Source: DASRDR01 sp044867785 (GTDB lineage: Bacteria > Methylomirabilota > Methylomirabilia > Rokubacteriales > DASRDR01). Taken from it: a stretch of 64,000 nt of DNA. The notes under the pieces are model-generated. The model did not search any database. It had not been told where the DNA came from and saw only the letters and a program-made list of their open reading frames with translations. Position numbers and translations under genes: made by a program. Location of the stretch: positions 1 to 64,000 of the forward strand of contig JBIOVM010000069.1 of the NCBI GenBank assembly GCA_044867785.1. Direction: 5' to 3'. Below, piece after piece: positions 36,729 through 44,436 of this stretch. Every line of letters starts with the position of its first letter. The stretch's first letter is position 1.

Positions 36729-37676
36729 ATGCTGCGTTGGATCAGCGCCGTAGTGGCCACCTTCGTCCTGATCTCCTGCTCGGGCGGCCTGAGGGGCCGA
36801 CGAGCGTCGACGTCGCACGCCGATGACACGTCCGGAGCGCCGAGCGAGCAGCGTCTCGTCGTCAACGGCGTCGAGCGCACCTACAGCTTGTATGTGCCGC
36901 CGAGCGCGAAGGGCAAGAAATCCCCCCTGGTCATGGTGTTCCACGGTGGTCAGGGGGACAGCGCCAAGATCGCCCGTCAGACGGGCTTCAACCGCGTGGC
37001 CGATCGGGGGGGGGCCGTCATCGTCTATCCGAAATCCCTGGAGTACTGGAACGACGGACGGGCGACCATCCCGAATCCCAAGGACGACGTGAGCTTTGTG
37101 AGGCAATTGATCAAGCATCTGGTGGAGACCGAGGACATCGACCGCCAGCGGGTATATGCGACGGGCCCCTCCAACGGCGGCAACTTCACGCTGCGGTTGG
37201 CCTGCGAGATGTCGACCGAGATCGCCGCCTTTGCCCCGGTGCTGGCTTCGTTTCCGGTCGAGTATGCCCCCAACTGCCGCCCCCAGCGGCCGGTACCGAT
37301 CATGATGATCAACGGGACCTCCGATCCCTTCATTCTCTGGCAGGGCGGCACCGCGGGGACCGGAGCACGCCGGGGGGTGGGAGGGACGGTTCTCCCCCCT
37401 CCCACGACGCTCGACTTCTGGCGCAAGAACAACGCCTGCGCGTCGCAACCCACGGTGAACAAGCTGCCCAACCGGGACACGCGCGACGGAACGACGATCG
37501 AAGTCGTCACCTATCCCAACTGCCGGGAGGCGGTACAGATGATCCGGGTCGAGGGGGGCGGCCACACGTGGCCCGGCAGCGACCAGCGGACCCCCCGCAT
37601 GATGGGCAACACCAGCCACGACATCGATGCCAGCGAGGAGATCTGGAACTTCTTCAAGCAGCGAAGGCTTTCCTAG
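36729..37676 (+). CDS. PHB-depolymerase/feruloyl-esterase-like lipoprotein (LpqC-type)
   Basis: This 315-residue exported alpha/beta hydrolase has a lipoprotein signal ending L-I-S-C near residue 17. It shows V-F-H-G-G for the oxyanion region, nucleophile Ser in G-P-S-N-G, Asp in N-G-T-S-D-P and His in G-G-G-H-T-W-P. This is the PHB depolymerase/LpqC esterase pattern. Substrates of the family include short polyesters and feruloyl or acetyl esters. The ATG at 36729 follows GGGGGTAGGAAC. It sits between the megasynthases and a sulfotransferase but has no overlap with either; a link to the pathway product is possible but unproven. Confidence 0.85.
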   Translation: MLRWISAVVATFVLISCSGGLRGRRASTSHADDTSGAPSEQRLVVNGVERTYSLYVPPSAKGKKSPLVMVFHGGQGDSAKIARQTGFNRVADRGGAVIVYPKSLEYWNDGRATIPNPKDDVSFVRQLIKHLVETEDIDRQRVYATGPSNGGNFTLRLACEMSTEIAAFAPVLASFPVEYAPNCRPQRPVPIMMINGTSDPFILWQGGTAGTGARRGVGGTVLPPPTTLDFWRKNNACASQPTVNKLPNRDTRDGTTIEVVTYPNCREAVQMIRVEGGGHTWPGSDQRTPRMMGNTSHDIDASEEIWNFFKQRRLS

Positions 37677-37781
37677 CCTAGCGGATGCCCGGCCGCGATC
37701 GAGGCTGACCGACTGCTCCTCGCGGGCGGGCGCTCCGTTCTCGCGCCCGGCGTGAACGAGCGCCAGCACCGATCGCGCCCG

Positions 37782-38681
37782 TCACTCGTAGCCGAATGCC
37801 CTGGCGAGCTCGTTCACCTCGGGCGAAAAGCCTCGACCGTCCGTCCGCCAGGACAGGGCTCCTTCCAGGGACTGTTTGACCCGCCCGCGGCCCGGCCGTA
37901 GCGCGGGGGCCTGGAGGAAGTTCGGGTCGTTGCCGAACTGGGCATTCATCGGGCCGAGACACGCATACGGCGAGCCCTCGGGGTGCTTCATGGCCTCGAT
38001 GGCTTCCTTGTCGGCGCGGATCCCGAGCCACTGGGCGATCTGCCGGAGGTGGGTGTCCGGGTCCGCCAGGATCTCCTCGCCCCGGAGGCGCAGATACTGC
38101 TCGGGCGGAACGCCGTCGAGGAAGGTGACGATGTTCATGTTCAGCAGGTACCACGCTTTCTGGTAGTCCACTGACGGAGGCTCGCTCGCGTAATCGAGCG
38201 CGTTCAGCCCCGGGCCTGCCAGGGGCCCCCCCAGCTTCCACAGCGACTCGCCCTGGGCCCGAGGATGTCGCAGGAGGTGGATGAAGCGAGCGCGGGGAAA
38301 GGCCCGTCGCGCCCGCCACATGTACTCGCAGCGCGTCACCGTCCTCGGACTCTTGTCCACCAGGGTTCGGCCGGCGACGCGCTCCGACAGTTCCTCCAGC
38401 ACGGAGACCCAGGAGTGATCCGCTCGCTGCTCGATCCATCGCTGAGCCTGAGCAACCGTCTGTACGGTCTGCTCCCCGCCGAACAGCTGGGCCACGACTC
38501 GCAGCAGCCCATGCTGCGCGAAGCGGGGGTGGGACACGGCGGCCTGACGCTCCCTCATGGTCTCGGCGACGAACAGGTTCACTTCGGGCAGGCCGTACAT
38601 CTCCGGGTGCTGGCCCAACATGGCGCACACGGCGGAGGTGAACGAGCGCGGTGGCGCCAGGATGATCAGCATGTCCGCCAT
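37782..38681 (-). CDS. Sulfotransferase (CurM/olefin-synthase ST-like)
   Basis: This 299-residue PAPS-dependent sulfotransferase has the 5'-phosphosulfate loop A-P-P-R-S-F-T-S (residues 9-16), V-D-K-S-P (108-112) and the 3'-phosphate motif R-H-P-R-A-Q-G-E-S (138-146). The layout L-G-Q-H-P...L-P-E-V-N-L-F...T-M-x-E-R, followed by the V-D-K-S-P and R-H-P blocks, resembles the ST domains of CurM and cyanobacterial olefin synthases, which sulfonate beta-hydroxyacyl-ACP intermediates. The ATG at 38681 gives the same short N-terminus as its paralogues. It is divergent from the acyl-CoA dehydrogenase operon. Three other sulfotransferase genes lie in the window. Confidence 0.9.
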   Translation of the reverse strand: MADMLIILAPPRSFTSAVCAMLGQHPEMYGLPEVNLFVAETMRERQAAVSHPRFAQHGLLRVVAQLFGGEQTVQTVAQAQRWIEQRADHSWVSVLEELSERVAGRTLVDKSPRTVTRCEYMWRARRAFPRARFIHLLRHPRAQGESLWKLGGPLAGPGLNALDYASEPPSVDYQKAWYLLNMNIVTFLDGVPPEQYLRLRGEEILADPDTHLRQIAQWLGIRADKEAIEAMKHPEGSPYACLGPMNAQFGNDPNFLQAPALRPGRGRVKQSLEGALSWRTDGRGFSPEVNELARAFGYE

Positions 38682-38777
38682 GGGTGCGATCGACCCTCTA
38701 CGCGGTAAACAGAGTCTTGTGGACACGACGACGCTCGTCCCCGGCGAGAGGCGCCGCGGACCAGCGCTCATGCCAAC

Positions 38778-38783
38778 ATCATA
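38778..38783 (-). promoter_or_regulatory. Candidate -10 box for the sulfotransferase
   Basis: TATGAT (5 of 6 to consensus) reads on the minus strand about 95 bases before the start at 38681, in an otherwise GC-rich stretch. No good -35 hexamer is seen at the usual spacing. Confidence 0.25.
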
Positions 38784-38840
38784 CAGCCCGCGGCAGCGAT
38801 CGACCGCTGAAAATGCCGGGTTTTGGGACGATACGCATGC

Positions 38841-38870
38841 TTGACTAACCTGGCGAGGGCCACCTATGCT
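38841..38870 (+). promoter_or_regulatory. Candidate sigma-70-type promoter for the acyl-CoA dehydrogenase operon
   Basis: TTGACT (38841-38846) and TATGCT (38865-38870) are separated by 18 bases, matching 5 of 6 and 4 of 6 consensus positions. It would transcribe the CysE-like fragment and the dehydrogenase at 39167 with a leader of about 290 bases. Confidence 0.4.
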
Positions 38871-38924
38871 CCTGATCGTCCGGCGGGCGACAGGGCGACG
38901 ATGGGCCCGCACGGAGCCCGGCGG

Positions 38925-39080
38925 TCCCGCGACAACGTGCACTCCGGACCTGGAGCGAAGGTGATCGGATCTGTGGAGGTCGGAAGCAACGCCGTCGTCG
39001 TCGCGAACAGCTCGGTGCTGGCGCGTGTCTCGCTCGACCCGACCGCAGTCGGCGTGCCGGCTCGGACTTGCCGGCGGCGG
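38925..39080 (+). pseudogene. Fragment of a hexapeptide-repeat acetyltransferase (serine acetyltransferase CysE-like)
   Basis: The plus-strand frame reads D-N-V-H-S-G-P-G-A-K-V-I-G, then V-E-V-G-S-N-A-V-V-V-A-N-S-S-V-L, then D-P-T-A-V-G-V-P-A-R. This is the C-terminal left-handed beta-helix and tail of CysE-type serine O-acetyltransferases. The helical N-terminal half and the earlier hexapeptide turns are missing, and the frame runs on through unrelated residues to a stop at 39164. It looks like the stub of a deleted gene whose position has been taken by the dehydrogenase start region. A short functional protein is unlikely because the trimer-forming part is absent. Confidence 0.6.
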
Positions 39081-39166
39081 GCCGGGTCGCTTCGATTCGA
39101 TGGCCCCGGCACCGAAGAAGGCGGGGCCGTCCGTGCGGGGCCCGATGCCACACGAGAGAGCTAGGG

Positions 39167-40312
39167 ATGGACTTCGCGTGGAGCCAGGAAGACGCCGCAC
39201 TGAGAGCCGCCATCGTGCGGTTTGCCCGCCAGGAGCTCGGCGAGGAGGTCGTCGATCGCGACCGGCGGTCTGAGTTCTCTTGGGAGGGCTGGAAGAAGTG
39301 CGCCGCCTTCGGCATCCAGGGACTGCCCATTCCTCCGCAGTTCGGCGGTGGCGGCGCCAACATTCTCACGACGGCAGGCGCGCTGGAGAGTCTCGGATAC
39401 GGCTGCCGCGACAACGGGCTCGTGTTCTCGATCAACGCGCACATGTGGAGCACCGTGGTCCCCATCGCCACGTTCGGGAGCGAGGCGCAGAAGAATCGAT
39501 ATCTCACGAAGCTGGTGACCGGCGAGTGGATCGGCGCACATGCGATGAGCGAGCCGATGTCCGGATCCGATGCGTACAGCCTGCGAACCCGAGCCGAGCG
39601 GCGGGGAGACGTCTACGTCCTGAACGGGAGGAAGACCTTCATAACGAACGCGCCCACTGCAGACCTCACCGTCGTGTTCGCCAGCGTCGACCTTTCGAAG
39701 GGCGCGGCCGGGGTGACCGCATTCATCGTGGAGAAAGGGGCCCCGGGAATGTCGGTGAGCCGCGCGCTGGACAAGATGGGGCTCCGCACCTCTCCCATGG
39801 GCGAGCTCGTCTTCGAGGACTGCGAGGTTCCGGCCGAGAACCTCCTCGGGCGGCACGGTGGCGGCGCGGCGATCTTCACCACCTCCATGGAATGGGAGCG
39901 GATCTGTATCCAGGCCAGCCAGGTGGGCGTCATGGAGCGGCTCCTTGAAAGCTCGACCAGCTACGTCAAGGAGCGGCAGCAGTTCGGCCAGCCCATCGGC
40001 AAGTTTCAGTCCATCGCGAATCGCATCGCGGACATGGAGCTGCGGCTGGAAGCGGCACGCCTGATGGTCTACAAAGCGGCGTGGCTCAAGAAGACCGGTA
40101 AACACGTGCTGCGGGAGGCCGCGCTGGCCAAGCTGTTCGTGAGCGAGGCCTGTATTCAGACCGCCCTGGACGCCGTCCAGATCCGCGGGGGTTACGGCTA
40201 CATGACCGAGTTCGAGATTGAGCGCGACCTGCGCGACTCGATCGCCGGGACCATCTACTCGGGCACCTCCGAGATTCAGAAGATGATCATCGCCGGATTC
40301 AGGGGCCTCTAG
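39167..40312 (+). CDS. Acyl-CoA dehydrogenase family flavoprotein, prolyl-carrier-protein dehydrogenase-like
   Basis: This 381-residue FAD enzyme has all three ACAD domains (A-M-S-E-P-M-S-G-S-D, the F-G-Q-P-I-G segment, G-G-Y-G-Y). The usual catalytic Glu of the Y-E-G-T-S box is Ser365 (Y-S-G-T-S-E-I-Q), but a Glu is present at position 244 (E-W-E-R-I), the place used by isovaleryl-CoA dehydrogenase and L-prolyl-PCP dehydrogenases such as PigA, RedW and PltE. With the adenylation enzyme at 42335 and the carrier protein at 43931, this suggests oxidation of prolyl-S-PCP to pyrrole-2-carboxyl-S-PCP. The ATG at 39167 begins the standard ACAD N-terminus. An acyl-thioester role in lipid metabolism remains possible. 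Confidence 0.88.
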   Translation: MDFAWSQEDAALRAAIVRFARQELGEEVVDRDRRSEFSWEGWKKCAAFGIQGLPIPPQFGGGGANILTTAGALESLGYGCRDNGLVFSINAHMWSTVVPIATFGSEAQKNRYLTKLVTGEWIGAHAMSEPMSGSDAYSLRTRAERRGDVYVLNGRKTFITNAPTADLTVVFASVDLSKGAAGVTAFIVEKGAPGMSVSRALDKMGLRTSPMGELVFEDCEVPAENLLGRHGGGAAIFTTSMEWERICIQASQVGVMERLLESSTSYVKERQQFGQPIGKFQSIANRIADMELRLEAARLMVYKAAWLKKTGKHVLREAALAKLFVSEACIQTALDAVQIRGGYGYMTEFEIERDLRDSIAGTIYSGTSEIQKMIIAGFRGL

Positions 40313-40497
40313 GAGGGTGATGGCCGGAGGGTGCCGAGGCAGCGCCGACCTCCTCGCGAACTGTCCCCCCTCGCGCCATGCCCGCAGGCGAGGATGCCTC
40401 TCGGCATTCGCGAGGGGCCCTCACCCGGCCCCATGAGCACCCGATCTCCTAGTTTCCCCCCTGGCGAATAGTCACGCTGACCGGGCACGAGGACGCA

Positions 40498-41406
40498 ATG
40501 AAAGGGTCGTCGGAAATGGCCCCTGGCGGTTCGACCGGCGATCGGCAAGATGGCGGGCGTCCCCCTGGGGCTTCGGAGGACTTTCACTTCTTCGGCCCGG
40601 GCTCGTCGAAGATGTTCGGTTGCCTCCATTCTCCCAGGGGGCAGGCAAGAGCCGGCGTGGTCATCTGTAGCCCTCTCGACCTCGAAGCACCCAAGAGTTA
40701 CCGGCGCGAGGTTCTCCTCGCGCGCTCTCTGATGGCCCACGGCTTCGCCGTCCAGCGCTTCCACTATCGGGGCGCAGGCAATAGCGACGGCGACAGCCGT
40801 GACGCCACGACCGACACGATGCGCGATGACGTACTTGCGGCCGCCGAATGGCTCAAGGAAAAGGCCAACGTCACCAAGCTGGCCTTTCTCGGGGCGCGGT
40901 GGGGCGCGGTGGTCGCCGCGGGAGCCGCTGCTCGGTGTGAAATGGCACCACTCGCGCTCTGGGAGCCAGTGATCGATGGGGCGAGATACTTCCGTGAAGT
41001 CCTGCGCTGGCGTCTGATCCGAGACATGCGGCAGAGCTCGCCACCTCCGTCCGGTCGTGAGCGGGTCGAGGAGCTCCGTCAAGCCGGATTCGTCGATGTT
41101 CTCGGCTATCGAATCGATCACGCGCTCTATCAGAGCGCCGTCCAGCGCAACCTCGCAACGGAGCTGGGGCAAGTCCCCCGCTCGCTCCTGCTCGTGCAGA
41201 TCAGCGGGAACAGCGCCCTGCTCTCCGAGTATCGGGATCTGCTGGCCCGGTGCAAGGAAAGAGGATTCTCGGTGGAATCACAAGTGGTCGACGAAAGCGT
41301 CTCCTGGGGGTTCTTTGATCAGCGCTTGGGAGCAGATGAAGAACGGCCGGCGACCCAGAAGCTCCTCAGGGTGACGCGGGACTGGCTTCGGCGGCAATTC
41401 CCGTGA
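40498..41406 (+). CDS. Alpha/beta-hydrolase-fold protein without a serine nucleophile (exosortase-A-associated hydrolase-like)
   Basis: This 302-residue protein has the alpha/beta hydrolase core: V-V-I-C-S-P-L near residue 55, the F-H-Y-R-G-A-G-N-S-D-G loop, and a would-be nucleophile elbow L-G-A-R-W-G-A in which Arg replaces Ser. Size and pattern resemble the hydrolase-2 group found beside AMP ligases and carrier proteins in exosortase-A gene clusters. It is probably not a classical esterase and may bind acyl-carrier intermediates. The ATG at 40498 follows GAGGACGCA. The next gene starts 10 bases after its stop, so the two are one unit. Confidence 0.72.
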   Translation: MKGSSEMAPGGSTGDRQDGGRPPGASEDFHFFGPGSSKMFGCLHSPRGQARAGVVICSPLDLEAPKSYRREVLLARSLMAHGFAVQRFHYRGAGNSDGDSRDATTDTMRDDVLAAAEWLKEKANVTKLAFLGARWGAVVAAGAAARCEMAPLALWEPVIDGARYFREVLRWRLIRDMRQSSPPPSGRERVEELRQAGFVDVLGYRIDHALYQSAVQRNLATELGQVPRSLLLVQISGNSALLSEYRDLLARCKERGFSVESQVVDESVSWGFFDQRLGADEERPATQKLLRVTRDWLRRQFP

Positions 41407-41416
41407 GGAGCATGCC

Positions 41417-42226
41417 ATGACCGCGACCGCGGTGACGACCAGCCACGAAACACCCGTGTTCCTCTCGGTCGGGAAGGAGAGGATATTCGGCATCTTCACC
41501 TCTCCCGCCGCCGATCCCGTCGGAACGGCAGTCGTCTTCCTGTCGGGCGGCGGACAGCTCCCATCCCCGCACCGGAATCGCTTCGCGGTGCGCCTATCCC
41601 GGCGGTTGGCTGCGGAGGGATACCACGCGATGCGCTTCGACTATCAGGGGGTCGGGGAAAGCACGGGCTTACCCCGGGTCGACCGACTCGATCAGCCCTC
41701 CGTCGAGGATCTGGAAGGGGTGGTGCAGTGGATCCAGAAGCAGGACATCCCGCGTCTGGTGCTGGTGGGATCCTGCTTCGGCGCTCGAACGGCGCTCGCG
41801 TGGGCGGTCCGCAAGCCGGCCCTCGTGCGTGGGTTGGTTCTCCTCTCGGTCCCGCTGCGCGATATCACGCCCGGTGCCATCGCCGAGGTGCGTTCCGGGG
41901 AGTACGCGCACCAGCTCCTGCAGATGCAGGCTCTTCGCCGTCTGGGATCGCTCAGTCCGCACTTCATGGAGCCCCTGGATGCGCTGGTCAAGCGTCGGGT
42001 GCCGATGCTCTTCATCTACGGAAGTACCGAGAACTACTATCACGACTTCAACTGGGCGCGGTCTGGACGCCTCGGGATGATCCTGAAGCGGGCGGGCTCG
42101 CTGATCGAGGTCAAGGAGCTTCCCGATCGCGTCCATTCCCTACCCCGGGTGGCTATCCAGGACGCGGTGATCGAGTCGATCAGCAGCTGGCTGGCGCAGC
42201 GACCGGTCGTGGAGGCCAGTTCGTGA
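41417..42226 (+). CDS. Alpha/beta hydrolase with a cysteine-type nucleophile elbow (exosortase-A-associated hydrolase 1-like)
   Basis: This 269-residue alpha/beta hydrolase shows L-S-G-G-G-Q for the oxyanion region, D-Y-Q-G-V-G-E-S, and the elbow V-G-S-C-F-G-A, placing Cys where Ser normally stands, as in dienelactone hydrolase. A late Asp/Glu and His (R-V-H-S-L) could complete a triad. The size matches the hydrolase-1 group of exosortase-A clusters. GGAG precedes the ATG at 41417. With the preceding hydrolase, the ligase and the carrier protein it forms a four-gene set. A thioesterase or editing role on the carrier-bound acyl group is the natural guess. Confidence 0.78.
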   Translation: MTATAVTTSHETPVFLSVGKERIFGIFTSPAADPVGTAVVFLSGGGQLPSPHRNRFAVRLSRRLAAEGYHAMRFDYQGVGESTGLPRVDRLDQPSVEDLEGVVQWIQKQDIPRLVLVGSCFGARTALAWAVRKPALVRGLVLLSVPLRDITPGAIAEVRSGEYAHQLLQMQALRRLGSLSPHFMEPLDALVKRRVPMLFIYGSTENYYHDFNWARSGRLGMILKRAGSLIEVKELPDRVHSLPRVAIQDAVIESISSWLAQRPVVEASS

Positions 42227-42334
42227 GTCGGCCAATCTCGAGTTACCTGTCTCCGCGATGACACCATCCCATGACGCCGTCGACGCCACCGGTGCGCGGG
42301 GCACTCGGCGTCCGCCGCCCGATTCAGAGCTTCC

Positions 42335-43915
42335 ATGACGTACCTGCTACACCACCTCTTGGAATCCTCGGCGGGCCGGCACGGAGACCGGCCGGCGGTC
42401 GTGGACGGGCAGCGCAGCCTGACGTACCGCGAACTGGATGCGCGGGCGAATCGATTGGCGCATCTCCTCATCGAGATCGGCGTCTCGAAGAGCGATCGCG
42501 TGGGTCTCTACCTGGAGAAGTCCCTGGAATCCGTGGTGGCGATCTACGCGGTACTCAAGTGCGGCGGGGTCTACGTTCCGCTCGATCCACAGGCGCCCGC
42601 CGCGCGACTCGCCTACATCATCGGCAACTGCGGCGTGCGGGTTGTCGTGACCGGCATGGAACACGCGGCGACGTGGGCTCAACTCGCACAGGGGGCGGCC
42701 CAACTCGAAGAGCTGATCGTGCTCAACGCGCCTGCGCCAGGCTTGCCCCGTCCCGTTCCCCGCCTCAGGATGCGCACCGCCGACGATCTCCAGCGGCAAC
42801 CAGAATCCGCTCCCGAGGTTCTCCCCATCGACTCGGACCTCGCGTATGTCCTGTACACTTCCGGCTCGACCGGAGAGCCCAAGGGGGTCATGCTGTCGCA
42901 TCGCAACGCCCTGGCCTTCGTCGATTGGGCCGCCGGCGAATTCGACGTTCGATCCGGTGACCGTCTTTCCAACCACGCTCCCCTGCACTTTGATCTTTCC
43001 ATCTTCGACCTGTTTGCGGCCGCCGACGGAGGAGCCTCGGTGGTTCTCGTGCCATCCAAGACATCGGTGTTTCCGGTGGAGGTCGCGCGGTTCATCGAAC
43101 GCAATCACATCACCATCTGGTACTCGGTGCCCTCGGTTCTGAGCATGCTCGCCCAGCATGGAAATCTGCGGGGAGGCGAGTTTCCCAGCCTGCGAACGAT
43201 TCTATTCGCCGGGGAGGTGTTCCCGACGAAGCACCTCAGACGGTTGATGGCACTGCTTCCTCACGTGAGCTTCTATAACCTCTACGGCCCGACCGAGACC
43301 AATGTGTGCACCTGGTATCAAGTGCCCGCTCTGCCCCCGGACCAGACGGAACCGATTCCCATCGGAAAGGCGATCGCGAACGTCGAGGTGTTCGCGGTCT
43401 CGGACGACGGCCAACTGGCCCGGCCAGGCGAGGTCGGCGAGTTGCATGTGCGAGGCTCGACGGTGATGCGCGGCTACTGGGGCAATCCAGGACATACCGC
43501 CAGGGTCTTGGTTCCGGATCCTCGGGCCACGGACGCCGCGGAGCGGGTGTACAAGACCGGCGACCTGGTTCAGCAGACGGAGGATGGGAACTACCGCTTG
43601 CTGGGCCGGCGCGACTTTCAGATCAAGAGCCGCGGATACCGGATCGAACTGGGCGATGTCGAGAGCGCCCTCTATGCCCATCCCGCCGTCGTCGAGTGTG
43701 CGGTCCGCGCGATTCCCGATGAAATGGTGACCAACAGGATCAAGGCGTATGTCGTGGTCCGTGGCTCTGTTTCCGAGAACGACCTCGTTCATTTCTGCGC
43801 TCAGCGCATCCCACGGTACATGCTTCCGGAGATCATCGAGTTTCGCTCCTCGTTGTCGAAGACATCGACTGGGAAGATCGACCGACAGGCGCTCGACACG
43901 ATCGTGGAACCATAG
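42335..43915 (+). CDS. Stand-alone adenylation enzyme, probable L-prolyl-AMP ligase
   Basis: This 526-residue ANL-superfamily enzyme has core motifs Y-T-S-G-S-T-G-E-P-K-G (residues 174-184), Y-G-P-T-E-T (317-322), Y-K-T-G-D and S-T-G-K-I-D-R with catalytic Lys514. Aligning by eye with the phenylalanine-activating domain of GrsA, the specificity residues read D220, L221, F224, Y263, L290, A292, L316, V324, C325, K514. From memory this matches the proline code of PltF, RedM and PigI, which load proline on a carrier protein for pyrrole formation. There are no condensation or carrier domains. The ATG at 42335 was chosen from the normal N-terminus. The carrier protein follows 15 bases after the stop. 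Confidence 0.85.
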   Translation: MTYLLHHLLESSAGRHGDRPAVVDGQRSLTYRELDARANRLAHLLIEIGVSKSDRVGLYLEKSLESVVAIYAVLKCGGVYVPLDPQAPAARLAYIIGNCGVRVVVTGMEHAATWAQLAQGAAQLEELIVLNAPAPGLPRPVPRLRMRTADDLQRQPESAPEVLPIDSDLAYVLYTSGSTGEPKGVMLSHRNALAFVDWAAGEFDVRSGDRLSNHAPLHFDLSIFDLFAAADGGASVVLVPSKTSVFPVEVARFIERNHITIWYSVPSVLSMLAQHGNLRGGEFPSLRTILFAGEVFPTKHLRRLMALLPHVSFYNLYGPTETNVCTWYQVPALPPDQTEPIPIGKAIANVEVFAVSDDGQLARPGEVGELHVRGSTVMRGYWGNPGHTARVLVPDPRATDAAERVYKTGDLVQQTEDGNYRLLGRRDFQIKSRGYRIELGDVESALYAHPAVVECAVRAIPDEMVTNRIKAYVVVRGSVSENDLVHFCAQRIPRYMLPEIIEFRSSLSKTSTGKIDRQALDTIVEP

Positions 43916-43930
43916 TGGAGGGAACGCGCG

Positions 43931-44188
43931 ATGATCGCGGAGAAGGTACGGAACTTCATCGTGAACGAATTGCACTGGAACCCCTCGCTCGGCGAGCTGA
44001 CGGATGACTTCCCGTTGATCGAGAGCAGCGCCGTCCAGTCACTGGGGCTATTTCAACTGGTCTCCTTCATCGAGCGTGAGTTTCAGGTGGAGGTGTTCGA
44101 TGAGGAGCTCTTGCCGGAGAACTTCAGCAGCATCAATACGATCGTCCGGTTGGTGGAAAGCAAGAACGGCGAGACGAGCGGTGGCTAG
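43931..44188 (+). CDS. Peptidyl/acyl carrier protein, stand-alone
   Basis: This 85-residue acidic four-helix protein is the expected partner of the upstream adenylation enzyme. The phosphopantetheine site is Ser37 in V-Q-S-L-G, where the usual Asp before Ser is Gln. The helix after it (L-F-Q-L-V-S-F-I-E-R-E-F) and the E-N-F-S-S-I-N-T-I segment are typical. The PPTase domain of the second megasynthase could activate it. The ATG at 43931 follows GGAGGGAACGCGCG. It closes the dehydrogenase/hydrolase/ligase set. Confidence 0.88.
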   Translation: MIAEKVRNFIVNELHWNPSLGELTDDFPLIESSAVQSLGLFQLVSFIEREFQVEVFDEELLPENFSSINTIVRLVESKNGETSGG

Positions 44189-44436
44189 CGCGCGCCTCGA
44201 TCGATTCGGCCAGGACGATGGATCCTTCCGATCTCGCGGTCACCGACGAGAGCAGCATCGCCGGTCCGTGCGGCTCCGGGCCGTGCTCGACGCGGTCAGA
44301 GCGCCTGGTGCCTAGTGCAGTGTCCGCCGGTTCCCCCCCTCACGGAACGGTGGCCTCGGAGGTGCACCGGAAAGATGCGGCGCCGCGAGATTCCAGTGGT
44401 GACTGAGCCAAGAGGCCGGTTCGGAGCCGACGGCCA

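Noticed and set aside
44320..44360. Terminator hairpin after the carrier protein gene (GGTTCC...GGAAC)
   Set aside because: The arms pair for only five or six bases, the loop is C-rich and there is no U-tract, so it is not convincing.
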